Assembly: GCF_020532555.1 (NCBI RefSeq)
Contig: NZ_JAJBBR010000005.1
Coordinates: 1 to 64,000, forward strand
Source of the DNA: Microvirga lenta
GTDB taxonomy: Bacteria > Pseudomonadota > Alphaproteobacteria > Rhizobiales > Beijerinckiaceae
Direction of reading: 5' to 3'
DNA length: 64,000 nt
Part shown: positions 36,219-46,431 of the stretch, one piece after another
Position numbering within the stretch: position 1 is the first letter of the stretch
Layout of the letters: every line of letters begins with the position of its first letter
Notes under the pieces: generated by a model
Told to the model about the DNA's origin: nothing
What the model saw: the letters and a program-made list of their open reading frames with translations, nothing else
Databases searched by the model: none
Program-made: the position numbers and the translations under genes

Positions 36219-37608
36219 GCGCACGGACGAAGCTCTCCCGGCTCAGGCTCGACAGCCTGCGCAGAAGCTCGCCGAGCGCGAAGGCCCGGAAGGCGGACGC
36301 CGCCACGAGAGCCACGAGGACGCCTTCCGGCGAGATGCGCAGGGCGAGAAACGCCGCGAACAGGCCCGCGAAGAGGGACAGCGCCTGGATCATGACCAGC
36401 CGCCTCTGCTGCGGATAGAGGGCGCACGAATCGTTGAGGGGCGCCGCCAGCGCGACGAAGAGCTGGAACATCGCCACCATGGGAATGGCCTCGGCCAGGC
36501 CGGCCAGTTCGGATCCCTCGAGCCAGGGATCGGCGAGCAGGAGAAGCCCGGCCATGACCGCGTAGGCCGCTCCGAGCAGGACCATGAGCCCCAGCATCAT
36601 GTGACGGCCGAAGATCGGCGCGGCCCGCTCCTCGGAAGGCTTCAGCCGGTTGAGGAAGATCGGCGTAGAGGCGGCCGTGATGATCTGGGTGGGCACGTCG
36701 AAGATGCGATAGGCCAGCGCCACGTGGCCGGAGAAGACCGCATCGGCCACCATCGGCATGATGAGGAGCGGCGACATCACGAAGGCGCGGGAGAAGGAGG
36801 AACTCGGCAGGTTGTAGAGCGGCAGGCTCTTCCAGTATTTCGCCGTTCGCACGAGAGCCGGGACGGACCAGCTCTGCCACAGGGGCTGGAAACGGTCCTT
36901 GCGGCGCCAGGCCAGATAGGACACGGCGCTGAGATGCCCGAGGATGTCCGCGATGGCGAAACAGAGGGTGTCGTCGAGCGAGGTCAGGACCAGAGCCAGG
37001 AGCGTTCCCGGCTGAACGATGGCCTGGGCCAGCGAGGCGCGCCCGATCCCCTTGAAGTCGCCTTCCCGGACCGCGGTGGCGAAGGACAGGCTGAGCATTC
37101 CGCGAGCGAGGATCGAGAGGGGCAGCAGCAGGGCGAGATGCATCCGCATCAGCCCGGCCCCGCCGGCGATCAGAGAGGCTGCGGCGAAGACGCCCCAGAG
37201 GATGGTCCCGATGAAGATGCTGAGGCGCAGGGCGTCTCCCGCCTCCGCCTCCGTGCGGGCCGCCACGATGGCCGCATCGTAGCGCAGGAACAGTGCAATC
37301 AGCGCCAGAGCCGCGAGCGTCTGATAAACGCCGAACGCCGCGAAGGCCTCGATGTCCACCAGCCAGGCCGCGACGATCAGGGTCAGGAGCGACATGACCC
37401 TGGCCGCCACGAGACGCCCTCCCAGCACCACCGCATCCCGCAGGGGCCGGCCCTTGAGAACCTGCGTCGCGAACAGGCGCAGGGCCGCGGCCACGCTCCA
37501 GGAGGATCCTGACGTGGCCTCCGGCGCCGGGCGCAGCGGTGGTTCCTGGGCGGGGCGTCGCGCCCGTTCGGCACGCTGAGGCCCGGCTCCTTCGGGGAGT
37601 GGGATCAA
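36208..37608 (-). CDS. Polysaccharide flippase/exporter (Wzx-like, MOP superfamily)
   Basis: The protein has 466 residues from a TTG start; a GTG at 37494 would drop a Pro/Arg-rich leader of 38 residues. About 12 hydrophobic helices begin near residue 57 (DAVVLGGRLVAARVMSLLTL). RIFDVPTQIITAASTPIFLN and SCALYPQQRRLVMI resemble O-antigen and teichoic acid flippases. It may export lipid-linked oligosaccharides, but it lies outside the glycan cluster among core genes. Confidence 0.8.
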   Translation of the reverse strand: MIPLPEGAGPQRAERARRPAQEPPLRPAPEATSGSSWSVAAALRLFATQVLKGRPLRDAVVLGGRLVAARVMSLLTLIVAAWLVDIEAFAAFGVYQTLAALALIALFLRYDAAIVAARTEAEAGDALRLSIFIGTILWGVFAAASLIAGGAGLMRMHLALLLPLSILARGMLSLSFATAVREGDFKGIGRASLAQAIVQPGTLLALVLTSLDDTLCFAIADILGHLSAVSYLAWRRKDRFQPLWQSWSVPALVRTAKYWKSLPLYNLPSSSFSRAFVMSPLLIMPMVADAVFSGHVALAYRIFDVPTQIITAASTPIFLNRLKPSEERAAPIFGRHMMLGLMVLLGAAYAVMAGLLLLADPWLEGSELAGLAEAIPMVAMFQLFVALAAPLNDSCALYPQQRRLVMIQALSLFAGLFAAFLALRISPEGVLVALVAASAFRAFALGELLRRLSSLSRESFVRALKS

Positions 37609-37680
37609 AGGGTGAGGTCTGCGTGAGGCGAAGGCCCTTGCGAGGCTTCGATCGTGGTTGGACGGACGGGTGCGGGCGGC

Positions 37681-38766
37681 TCAGCTCTCGATGGGTTCGT
37701 TGCCGAGGAGTTCGATGCCGAAGCCGCTTAACCCTACGTAAGAACGGGTGGATGTGGCAAGATTGCGGATGGAGACGACGCCGAGATCCCGCAGGATCTG
37801 CGCGCCCAGGCCGATCTCGCGCCACTGGGTCGTGCGCATCGCCTCCGAGGCCGTGGCCTCGCTCTCGGAGAAGTTGGTCGTGGGCACGCCCGCGGTGCCG
37901 TCGCGCAGGTAGACGAGGACGCCCCGGCCCTCCTTCGCGAAACGCTGGAGCGCCGCCTTCACGGTCTTGCCGCCCTCGAACACGTCCGTGAGCGCGTTGG
38001 CGCGGTGCAGGCGCACGGGCAGGTTCGTGCCGTCGCCGATGCGCCCGTAGACGAGCGCCATGTGCTGCACGCTCTCGAACGGCGTCGAATAGGCGTAGCC
38101 CGTGAACTGGCCCCACTCGGTGTCCACCGGGAAGGTGGCGATGCGCTCGACGAGCTTTTCGCGCGCCTGGCGGTAGGCGATGAGCTCGGCGACGGAGATG
38201 CGCTTCAGCCGGTGCGTCTCCGCGAAGGCGTCGATCTGCTCGCCCTTCATCACGGTGCCGTCGTCGTTGGCGAGTTCGCAGATCACGCCCACTGGCGGCA
38301 GGCCCGCGAGCTTGCACAGATCGACCGCCGCTTCCGTATGGCCGGAGCGCATCAGCACGCCGCCGTCCTTGGCGATCAGCGGGAAGATGTGGCCGGGGCG
38401 CACGAAATCCGCCGCGCCCATGTTGTTGTTGGCGAGCGCCCGCACCGTGTTCGAGCGCTGCTCGGCCGAGATGCCGGTGGTGAGCCCGTGCTTGACGTCC
38501 ACCGTCACCGTGAAGGCGGTGCCCAGCGGCGCGTCGTTCGAGGCCACCATCGGATCGAGACGCAGGCGCCGCGCCTCGGATGCGGTCAGAGGCGCGCAGA
38601 CGATGCCGCAGGTGTTGCGGATGATGAAGGCCATCTTCTCCGGCGTGCAGAGGGAGGCGGCGACGATGAGGTCGCCCTCGTTCTCGCGGTCGTCGTCGTC
38701 CGTGACGATGACGATCTCGCCCTGCGCAAAGGCCTCGATGGCTTCGGTGACGCTGTGGATCGTCAT
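37681..38766 (-). CDS. ribB: 3,4-dihydroxy-2-butanone 4-phosphate synthase with decayed GTP cyclohydrolase II domain
   Basis: Residues 1-205 of this 361-residue protein form the RibB domain (IVTDDDDRENEGDLIVAA, RPGHIFPL, GHTEAAVDL, TVMKGEQI), which makes 3,4-dihydroxy-2-butanone 4-phosphate from ribulose 5-phosphate for riboflavin synthesis. Residues about 210-350 have the RibA fold, but the usual zinc-binding Cys cluster is replaced by LHRANALTDVFEGG and the rest is diverged, so GTP cyclohydrolase II activity is unlikely. It follows aroC by 37 bases and is probably in the same transcript. No FMN riboswitch was recognised upstream. Confidence 0.92.
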   Translation of the reverse strand: MTIHSVTEAIEAFAQGEIVIVTDDDDRENEGDLIVAASLCTPEKMAFIIRNTCGIVCAPLTASEARRLRLDPMVASNDAPLGTAFTVTVDVKHGLTTGISAEQRSNTVRALANNNMGAADFVRPGHIFPLIAKDGGVLMRSGHTEAAVDLCKLAGLPPVGVICELANDDGTVMKGEQIDAFAETHRLKRISVAELIAYRQAREKLVERIATFPVDTEWGQFTGYAYSTPFESVQHMALVYGRIGDGTNLPVRLHRANALTDVFEGGKTVKAALQRFAKEGRGVLVYLRDGTAGVPTTNFSESEATASEAMRTTQWREIGLGAQILRDLGVVSIRNLATSTRSYVGLSGFGIELLGNEPIES

Positions 38767-38803
38767 CTGGTGTCGTCCTTCAACTCGGTTGTTCCGGAAT
38801 GCT

Positions 38804-39916
38804 CTACTTGAACGGCCATTCGACGGCAGCCCCGACCTGCCCGCGATGGCGCAGGACGTGGTCCGCCAGCACGCAGGCCACCATCGCCTCGCCCACCGGC
38901 ACGGCGCGGATGCCCACGCAGGGATCGTGACGCCCCTTGGTCATGACCTCGGCCTCGGCGCCGGAGCGCGTCACGCTGGCGCGCGGCGTCAGGATCGACG
39001 AGGTCGGCTTCACGGCGAAGCGGCACACCACCGGCTGCCCGGTGGAGATGCCGCCGAGGACGCCGCCCGCATGGTTCGACAGGAAGGTCGGAGCGCCCGC
39101 ATTGCCGGGGCGCATCTCGTCCGCGTTCTCCTCGCCGCGAAGGGCCGCGGCCGCGAAGCCGTCGCCGATCTCCACGCCCTTCACGGCGTTGATCGACATC
39201 AGCGCCGCCGCCAGATCGGAATCGAGCTTGCCGTAGATGGGGGCCCCGAGCCCCGGCGGCACGCCCTCGGCCACGATCTCCAGCACGGCCCCGATGGAGG
39301 AGCCCTCCTTGCGCAGGCCGTCGAGATAATCCTCGTAGAAGGCAGCGGCCTCGGCGTCCGGGCAGAAGAACGGATTGCGCGCGACCTCGTCCCAATCCCA
39401 CCGGCTGCGGTCGATGGCGTGCGGCCCCATCTGCACCAGGGCGCCGCGGATGGTCACGCCGCCGAGCACCTTGCGGGCCACCGCGCCGGCCGCCACGCGG
39501 GCCGCCGTCTCGCGGGCGGAGGAGCGTCCGCCGCCGCGATAGTCGCGGATGCCGTATTTCACGTCGTAGGTGTAGTCGGCATGGCCCGGCCGGTAGGATT
39601 CCTTGATCTCGGAATAATCCTTCGAGCGCTGGTCCACGTTCTCGATCATCAGCGCGATGGGCGTGCCGGTGGTGACCTGCCGGCCGGTGCGCTCGTCGGT
39701 GAACACGCCGGAGAGGATCCTCACCTCGTCGGGCTCGCGGCGCTGGGTGGTGAACCGCGACTGGCCCGGACGGCGGCGGTCGAGCTCGGCCTGAATGTCG
39801 GCCGCCTCCAGCGGAATGCGCGGCGGGCAGCCGTCGATGACGCAGCCCAGGGCCGGTCCGTGGCTCTCGCCGAAGGTGGTGACGCGGAAAAGGTGACCGA
39901 AGGTGTTGTGGGACAT
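38804..39916 (-). CDS. aroC: Chorismate synthase
   Basis: The protein has 370 residues from the ATG at 39916 ([19 protein letters not shown]). Signatures [50 protein letters not shown] and the C-terminal [16 protein letters not shown] are all present. It catalyses the FMN-dependent last step of the shikimate pathway. It is first in an aroC-ribB pair, an apt neighbour because its cofactor is reduced FMN. A frame upstream extends 12 codons more but lacks family sequence. Confidence 0.96.
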   Translation of the reverse strand: MSHNTFGHLFRVTTFGESHGPALGCVIDGCPPRIPLEAADIQAELDRRRPGQSRFTTQRREPDEVRILSGVFTDERTGRQVTTGTPIALMIENVDQRSKDYSEIKESYRPGHADYTYDVKYGIRDYRGGGRSSARETAARVAAGAVARKVLGGVTIRGALVQMGPHAIDRSRWDWDEVARNPFFCPDAEAAAFYEDYLDGLRKEGSSIGAVLEIVAEGVPPGLGAPIYGKLDSDLAAALMSINAVKGVEIGDGFAAAALRGEENADEMRPGNAGAPTFLSNHAGGVLGGISTGQPVVCRFAVKPTSSILTPRASVTRSGAEAEVMTKGRHDPCVGIRAVPVGEAMVACVLADHVLRHRGQVGAAVEWPFK

Positions 39917-39929
39917 GGCGCTAACTGAA

Positions 39930-40383
39930 GTTCCAGCGCGTCTTAGAGCCAAAGCGCCCGGGTGTCACGTTCGCGATTGCACCTTGGAGAAGGTCTAAAT
40001 CGGACAAGGCTTCCCTGCCCTGCGGCGGCGCACGGCCGGGGATGCGCCAAGGCGCGCGTAATCGGGCTCCGGGCGTGCTGCGCGGAACCGTGCGGGATCG
40101 AGGGGGCGCGAGGAGCGAACCGGCTCGAAGGGTGGTGGTGGAGAGGGAAGAGCCGGATGGCCCCTCGCGCACGGTTCTTTTCAGGCGAACAGGCGGCGCT
40201 GGTCCGTGAACGGCCGCAGGCGGACGCCGCACGCCTGGTGCGGCCGGGCCTGCGACCCGCTCCGGCCCCAGGGCTTGTGCCTGGGCCTCCTGCCGCACGG
40301 GGTAGCGTCGCCCCGTGCGCAGGACCGTGTCCGGTCCCACAATCACGACGCCTCGCGAGCGCGCCCCTCGGTGGACCGGACAC
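39930..40383 (-). ncRNA. Structured leader or candidate ncRNA upstream of aroC-ribB
   Basis: About 450 bases of highly structured GC-rich sequence follow a strong leftward promoter. The predicted 5' end forms a perfect 11-bp stem (GTGTCCGGTCC from 40373-40383 with its complement from 40327-40337). A second hairpin has CACGGGG/CCCCGTG arms, and a third has GGCCCAGG/CCTGGGGCC arms. No known riboswitch, RNase P, 6S or tmRNA signature was found. It may be an attenuator-type leader or an independent RNA. Confidence 0.4.
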
Positions 40384-40387
40384 GAAC

Positions 40388-40416
40388 GATATAGCTTAGC
40401 TTGGCACGAGTGTCAA
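40388..40416 (-). promoter_or_regulatory. Strong sigma70-type promoter reading towards aroC-ribB
   Basis: On the minus strand TTGACA (complement of 40411-40416) and TATATC (complement of 40388-40393) are separated by exactly 17 bases. The predicted start near 40381 coincides with the 5' arm of the first leader hairpin. Confidence 0.65.
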
Positions 40417-40487
40417 GAACAAAGTAGGAACGTTTCTGCCAATGCTGCGGTGTCTCCCTGGCGCATGAAGGCGCGTGCCACTCACCT

Positions 40488-40629
40488 GTCATTCCGGGGC
40501 CGCGCAGCGGAGCCCGGAACCCATAGCCGCTGACGGTGCAGAACGAGGCGAAGCGCTGACAGTCCTTTCTTGAACCCGTTGGTGTTTATGGGTTCCGGGC
40601 TCGGCTCTAGCGAGCCGCCCCGGAATGAC
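40488..40629. repeat. Inverted pair of palindromic intergenic repeats
   Basis: Unit 40488-40525 (beginning GTCATTCCGGGGCCGCGCAG) and unit 40587-40629 (ending GCCCCGGAATGAC) are inverted relatives with inner GGGTTCCGGGCT/AGCCCGGAACCC parts. They resemble the mobile palindromic intergenic units common in Hyphomicrobiales. Confidence 0.65.
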
Positions 40630-40770
40630 GGGTGTGTGGTGCACCCCAACGCTGCTTGAAGGCGTGGAGGCCGGGACTGGCCCGGCCATGACGGGAGTGG
40701 TGCCGACCGGCTCTCCTCCCCCACGAGTTCGTCCGGCTCGAAGGCTCACGCGGGTGGCGCCGACCTGCTC

Positions 40771-40876
40771 TCCTCCCCCTTGTGGGGAGGAGGTGGAGGT
40801 GGGGGTGTGGGCGCCATCCTGGTTCCAGTCCGGCGCCGGCACCCCCACCCTGGCCCTCCCCACAAGGGGGAGGGAA
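40771..40876. repeat. GC-rich palindromic repeat, family A, copy 1
   Basis: Inverted ends (CTCCCCCTTGTGGGGAGG at the left, CCTCCCCACAAGGGGGAG in near-complement at the right) enclose GTGGGGGTG and its complement CACCCCCAC and a variable centre. The same arrangement recurs at 62610-62702. Confidence 0.7.
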
Positions 40877-41065
40877 TGAGGTCGCGCTGTACGCAGCCAC
40901 ATCCACGACGGTCGCAACCAAACTCCACCCTCATCCTGAGGAGCCGCGACAGCGGCGTCTCGAAGGAGGGTCGAGCGCATTCCGGAAGCGGCGCGGCAGG
41001 GCGGCCGGCTTCGGGCCTGCCCTGCCCGGGCGGTGCGGCCCGGTTCGGGTCTTTCCGTCCGCGCC

Positions 41066-42301
<1,236 letters not shown>

Positions 42302-42628
42302 GGGGCGGAATCCGGGTGGGAGGAGAGACGGGGGAGTTTTAGCGGGGGATGGGGGTAGTGGGAATGGGGCGCTTATGCGGGATGCCCTTATCAGCCTCCT
42401 GCGTCATCCCCGGCGACCGCGCAGCGGTCGGGAAGGGGATCCAGCCTCAGGCTCCGCGCTCCTGGATTCCCTTCCCCTCCGGCGGCTTTCGCCACCTCCG
42501 GCCGGGAATGACAAGAAGGAAGATTAAGGCCAATTTCAACTATATGTGGAAAAAAGCCCATTCCACCTTCAAATTCCTACCATTGGTTGCAATAATGGAA
42601 TTATGTTTCGCCCACCTAGGAGACATCT
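42302..42628. other. Intergenic repeat and left edge of a low-GC islet
   Basis: The first part contains a palindromic element at about 42400-42520 (GCGTCATCCCCGGCGACC at the left, GGCCGGGAATGAC at the right). From 42535 on the sequence becomes AT-rich, marking the start of the islet that carries the next three genes. No gene is supported. Confidence 0.5.
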
Positions 42629-42913
42629 ATGACAAACAGGCTTCAGATACGGTGCATCAATAAGGACGACCGGAAAAGCGCTCATGAGCGTATCACCCAC
42701 GTAGGTGGTTATGGTCCTGGCCCCTGGAAATACTCGGTTCCCGACGTCATCAGATTTATCGAAAACGGACAAGCAAGCTTCTATGTAAGCCGGCCTCAGG
42801 GCGACACGGTTAATGTCATAGTGGCGGTGAGTAGGCTCGGAAACAAATACATAAAGACTACGGCTGACGGAGATGAGCCTAACAATCTTCTAAGCCTTCC
42901 CGAATGCCTCTGA
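42629..42913 (+). CDS. DUF3892 domain protein
   Basis: The 94-residue protein is almost entirely a DUF3892 domain: ERITHVGGYGPGPWKYSVPD, then GNKYIKTTADGDEPNNLLSL and a final PEC. DUF3892 proteins are small and of unknown function, often found in accessory regions. Base composition is well below the chromosomal flank. The BRCT gene follows after 22 bases. Confidence 0.82.
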   Translation: MTNRLQIRCINKDDRKSAHERITHVGGYGPGPWKYSVPDVIRFIENGQASFYVSRPQGDTVNVIVAVSRLGNKYIKTTADGDEPNNLLSLPECL

Positions 42914-42935
42914 AGGCAAGGGGCAGTGGATTCGA

Positions 42936-43547
42936 ATGTCTGAAACAAAGCTGCACATGCTGTTTAATCGCGCGAGAGCGGATGATCGTCAGATCAATGA
43001 GTTGATCGGGCTCGCTCATGGAATTATCGCCGATGGCATCGTCAATCAGGCTGAGGCTGAGTATCTATTCAAATGGATCGCAGCCAACGCACCTTTGACC
43101 GAGAACCCAGTTATCAATCTACTCTACAGGAGAGTTGATAAGATCCTGAACGATGGCAAGCTGGATGCGGAAGAAGCCGCGGACCTCCTGGAAACGCTAA
43201 CGCGCTTTTCTTCCGGAGATTTCGAGATTGGAGAGGCTCTCAAAGCGACATCTCTGCCACTGTGCGATCCAGCTCCCACAATAAGATTTATCGGATCAAG
43301 CTTTTGCTTCACGGGCACGTTCGCATTTGGAAGCCGGAAGGATTGCGAGACGGCCATCGCCAAGCTTGGAGGGAACTTCGGCTCACTGACACAAAAAACA
43401 ACGTATCTCGTTATAGGAGCCTATGCGACTGACAGTTGGGCTCACTCGGCTTTCGGACGAAAAATTGAGAAGGCAGTCGGGATGCGAGCTGGCGGAGTTC
43501 CTATTTCAATTGTCGGCGAAAGTCATTGGGTTGAGCAGATGAGATAG
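42936..43547 (+). CDS. BRCT-domain protein with N-terminal TerB-like helical region
   Basis: Residues about 1-95 of this 203-residue protein are helical with acidic turns (GIIADGIVNQAEAEYLFKWI, ILNDGKLDAEEAADLLETL), which resemble TerB/EF-like repeats. Residues about 113-200 form a BRCT domain (IGSSFCFTGTFAFGSRKDCE, LGGNFGSLTQKTTYLVIG). BRCT domains of this type occur in NAD-dependent ligases and exonucleases and bind DNA ends or phosphopeptides. No ligase domain is present. Low GC suggests acquisition by transfer. Confidence 0.8.
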   Translation: MSETKLHMLFNRARADDRQINELIGLAHGIIADGIVNQAEAEYLFKWIAANAPLTENPVINLLYRRVDKILNDGKLDAEEAADLLETLTRFSSGDFEIGEALKATSLPLCDPAPTIRFIGSSFCFTGTFAFGSRKDCETAIAKLGGNFGSLTQKTTYLVIGAYATDSWAHSAFGRKIEKAVGMRAGGVPISIVGESHWVEQMR

Positions 43548-43605
43548 TAGGCAGCATGGGCAGCGTTTTCGTTCATTGACTGCCACATACATAGCCCTAA
43601 TAAAG

Positions 43606-44985
43606 CTATAATTTCCGCGCCAATAATCTTTGTACCCTATCTTCAATTACTTTAACTGGATAACGGAACCCATCGAATACAGTAAATAGCTCCTGCGTTG
43701 CATGGTCGACATAAGGCGCAATTGCGCTTAGAGGTGTTGTGGCTGGAATCTCAACATATGCCTCGACGACGTCGTCATATGCCTCGCGGCCATCCGAAAT
43801 AAATACCGCTCGGTTAGCCCACGACTCCAACGTTCGACCCTTGAGTCCAGTCCACTTGAAAAGAAAGCCAAGTGTTGCATCTTCGTGATACTTAAGTGCT
43901 TTTGCGAAGCTGAGACCAACCGCGATTGTCTCGATAATTCTATATAGCATCAACGCAGGATCTAAAGCGGTCCGCGGCTCTACCTTCTCTGTCATATCAT
44001 CTTGCAGCGCCCTCCAGAGATAGAAAACTCCCTTTGGATCCATTCGGTAGTAATCAAAATGTGAGCTGAAGCCTCTCCCAGGATTTGCAATCAGTGCTTC
44101 CCAAGCCTGCTTCTTCCTGCGAGGGCGAGAACTCTTTTCCGTAAACCCCCGCGAGTCGAGCCAAACTGGCCAACCCGTGTATTGAGGGTTCGCAGTTGCA
44201 ATAGTGTTGAGGAAGTCTGCATCCGTCCCTCGCGGTTCACGAGGAGGTGTCATAACGAGTAAAACACTCCATGATCCAAGTTCATGAACTTTTTTGTCTA
44301 ATCCAGCCTCTTTCAGAGCCTCATCGCGATGTTGCTCGACTTCAGAGAGTAGTTGACGTGCTCTCTCTTCCAACGTGGTAGGCCCCGGTTGAATAGCTGA
44401 GATCATACCGCTCAGAGCAGTTTCTCCTCCAAGGTGTCTACGCAGGAAGCGGCCAATGTCTGCTTCACGATTCTCAAAGCATATCTCGATGATGTCGCGC
44501 CAGTCCGACGCCTTTGCCAAAGAGGAGCTTGGAGTCCCGTTTGATCGCAAAGTCCTAAAATAGATGCCGTCCTCCCGAAGAAGCAGCTTACCGTTGGTGT
44601 CCTTTAGGTCCTTTTTGCATGCCACTGGGACAGTCGTGCCTGTCGGGACTACAATAACAGGAAATTCCTGTTCGGCGCGGACTGCAAACGCGACCTGCAC
44701 CTCAAAGGGTATAGAAGCGTACTTCGATATAATCCCTTGGATTACGTCAACATGAAAAGTTCTTCTCACGTCCGAGGGAGAATTTCGTTGATCGGGGAGC
44801 AAAGTGTCGTCATCAAACCCGACGACGAAATATCCGCCATTTCTATTCCTAAGTGCAATGGCACCTTTGGCGATTTTCGCGATCCCCTCTGAGCTAGTAG
44901 GATCAATCCACCTCTTGATCTCAACATTGAGCCCCTCTGAAGGATGGGCGACCAGATTGTTTACAAGATCCTGAGAGATGTTCAT
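43606..44985 (-). CDS. AlbA_2 (Schlafen-type ATP-binding) domain protein
   Basis: The N-terminal third of this 459-residue protein (EGLNVEIKRWIDP, AKIAKGAIALRNRNGGYFVV, then VGFDDD) matches the Schlafen AlbA_2 domain, including the E-x-K and Gly-rich loop. The remaining 300 residues are predicted mixed helical with no recognised domain. Bacterial AlbA_2 proteins are often regulators or RNA-processing proteins in defence or mobile loci. It is convergent with the BRCT gene and has equally low GC. Confidence 0.72.
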   Translation of the reverse strand: MNISQDLVNNLVAHPSEGLNVEIKRWIDPTSSEGIAKIAKGAIALRNRNGGYFVVGFDDDTLLPDQRNSPSDVRRTFHVDVIQGIISKYASIPFEVQVAFAVRAEQEFPVIVVPTGTTVPVACKKDLKDTNGKLLLREDGIYFRTLRSNGTPSSSLAKASDWRDIIEICFENREADIGRFLRRHLGGETALSGMISAIQPGPTTLEERARQLLSEVEQHRDEALKEAGLDKKVHELGSWSVLLVMTPPREPRGTDADFLNTIATANPQYTGWPVWLDSRGFTEKSSRPRRKKQAWEALIANPGRGFSSHFDYYRMDPKGVFYLWRALQDDMTEKVEPRTALDPALMLYRIIETIAVGLSFAKALKYHEDATLGFLFKWTGLKGRTLESWANRAVFISDGREAYDDVVEAYVEIPATTPLSAIAPYVDHATQELFTVFDGFRYPVKVIEDRVQRLLARKL

Positions 44986-45393
44986 TTTATTTGCAGTCTA
45001 GTGTTTGGAATTCAGCGTTACGGTGCCTGCCGGATCATACACATTCCTGATGCGCTCGATAGATTGCTGCCTCTTCTATTTTCTGACTTGTATTCTTGGA
45101 TAGCGACGCCTGCCTGCCTCTATCTTACACCACCCATTGACCCCCTGCCCTCTCCCCGTGTTATCTCGTTCGTGAAGCCGGGCGCACCCGGCTTTGGGGT
45201 CTAGTAAGCCCCGTCCGCTAGCGGTCGGCATCGACCGCAAACGATGCCTCCTTGCCCTATGGCCGGGAGGTGTTGGCGCATGTCCAAGGCGCAAGCCCAA
45301 AGGCCAATGCGGGCCGTCTAGCGGCGGTCTTACTACTCCCGGCCACCAGGACGTTCCTGGTGGCAACCTCACCTGCGAGAGAGGGAGTTGCCG
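44986..45393. other. Intergenic gap at right edge of the low-GC islet
   Basis: The first 150 bases are AT-rich like the islet; from about 45180 the sequence returns to high GC. A hairpin at 45175-45194 marks the transition. The stretch 45200-45370 contains several short palindromes (CCGCTAGCGG, CCACCAGGACGTTCCTGGTGG) but no supported gene. Confidence 0.45.
45175..45194 (+). terminator. Terminator-like hairpin
   Basis: An 8-bp stem AAGCCGGG/CCCGGCTT with a CGCA loop is followed by a T and G run. It lies at the composition step at the islet's right edge. Confidence 0.45.
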
Positions 45394-45714
45394 ATGGAGC
45401 CGCAGGATTACAGCGCGTTTGCCGATCTCTTGAACAAGTTCCACACCGCGATTCCGCCGATCCAGGCGCTCTGGCTCGTCGCCGGGGCGGCGACCGTGCT
45501 GGGTGTCGCGTGGCTGCTGACGCGGACCTTGCGCGAGATCATGGCTCCGGCCGCACGTCCGCCGCGCCCCGAGGCGGGAGACCTGCTGGTCTACGGCGTC
45601 GTGCAGGACGAGCACGGCCAGTGGCACGTGATCCGCCACGGCCACGCGCCGCAGCCCGTGGACTGGACGAACCCGCCGCGCGAGCTGCTGGGGCATGGGT
45701 TCCGGGCGGAGTGA
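45394..45714 (+). CDS. Small hypothetical membrane-anchored protein
   Basis: This 106-residue protein starts at the ATG at 45394, preceded by GAGAGAGGGAG. One hydrophobic helix lies at about 20-45 (ALWLVAGAATVLGVAWLLT). The soluble tail contains LLVYGVVQDEHGQWHVIRHG. It is not assigned to a family. Confidence 0.6.
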   Translation: MEPQDYSAFADLLNKFHTAIPPIQALWLVAGAATVLGVAWLLTRTLREIMAPAARPPRPEAGDLLVYGVVQDEHGQWHVIRHGHAPQPVDWTNPPRELLGHGFRAE

Positions 45715-45813
45715 GAAGGCCCCCGCATCGCCTCCGGCAGCCCGCAGGACCGGGAGGCCGGTCCCCCGCCGGGCCTGCGCCCGCCGCGAATGTCCCGCCC
45801 TCGCGGGACGGCC

Positions 45814-46431
45814 TCACAGATCCGTTTCGACATCGTCGCGGAGCCTCTCCCGCTGGCGGCGGGACCGGATCTGCTGCGTGCCGACCGTGTGGCCCCTCAG
45901 GAGCAGCCGGCCCTCCTGCCGGATCAGGTCGAACCGGCGGATCGCCCCCGCGAGGAGATCCTCGGAGCCGTGGACCGCAATCACCTTGATCTCGACCGCG
46001 GCGGGACCGTCCAGGCCATCCGCCGCGACGGCGCCCCGCGGACCCGCGCCCGGTCGCAACACGGGCTCGATCAGGCTCCGGAACGATCCGATATCCACGA
46101 ACTGCCCCGCCTGCACCGGCCCCTGCCGGGTCGCCAGTTCGAGGTCCGAGCGGCCTTCCTGCAGCTCGGTGACCGGGCAGCTCCAGCGTCCCTCCTTCGT
46201 CTCGACGGTCGCGATGAGGCTTTCGATGTAGATGGCCTCGGCGCTCATGTTGCTGATCAGGCACCGGGCCTCGAGCCCGGACCCCGCGCCGCGGTTGATC
46301 ATGATGCTCGACCTCTTCTGCCGGCGGTAGCTGCTGACGAACACCTGCAGATAGGCGATCCAGACGAACAGCATCGCGATGTTCGCCAGCGCGCCGATGA
46401 CTTGGTGGTTGTTCGCAATCCAGTTCCACAT
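45814..46431 (-). CDS. Hypothetical single-pass membrane protein
   Basis: The 205-residue protein has an N-terminal hydrophobic helix (about 10-33, VIGALANIAMLFVWIAYLQV). A soluble part follows with a beta-rich pattern (EARCLISNMSAEAIYIESLI, RSDLELATRQGPVQAGQFVD) and a basic C-terminus (RSRRQRERLRDD). No family is recognised, and it has no partner in operon distance. Confidence 0.6.
   Translation of the reverse strand: MWNWIANNHQVIGALANIAMLFVWIAYLQVFVSSYRRQKRSSIMINRGAGSGLEARCLISNMSAEAIYIESLIATVETKEGRWSCPVTELQEGRSDLELATRQGPVQAGQFVDIGSFRSLIEPVLRPGAGPRGAVAADGLDGPAAVEIKVIAVHGSEDLLAGAIRRFDLIRQEGRLLLRGHTVGTQQIRSRRQRERLRDDVETDL

Larger units (their letters stand above)
40417..41065. other. Repeat-rich intergenic region
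   Basis: No gene is supported between the aroC promoter and the end of pepT. The region holds an inverted pair of one palindromic repeat (40488-40629), a GC-rich repeat at 40771-40876 that recurs near 62610-62702, and a CCTCATCCTGAGGAGCCGCG-type element near 40927. Confidence 0.6.

Noticed and set aside
36143-38317. 724-codon minus-strand frame over the flippase and ribB
   Set aside because: It is an out-of-frame shadow; flippase and RibB frames carry the family signatures.
39921-40346. 141-codon leftward frame ending 5 bases before the aroC start
   Set aside because: It is Pro/Arg-rich with no motif, and it overlaps strong RNA hairpins. A structured leader explains the region better, although a leader peptide cannot be excluded.
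39953-40400. RNase P RNA, 6S RNA, tmRNA or FMN riboswitch in the aroC leader
   Set aside because: The diagnostic conserved sequences of these RNAs (for example the GAGGAAAGTC core of RNase P RNA or the RFN element boxes) are not present on either strand.
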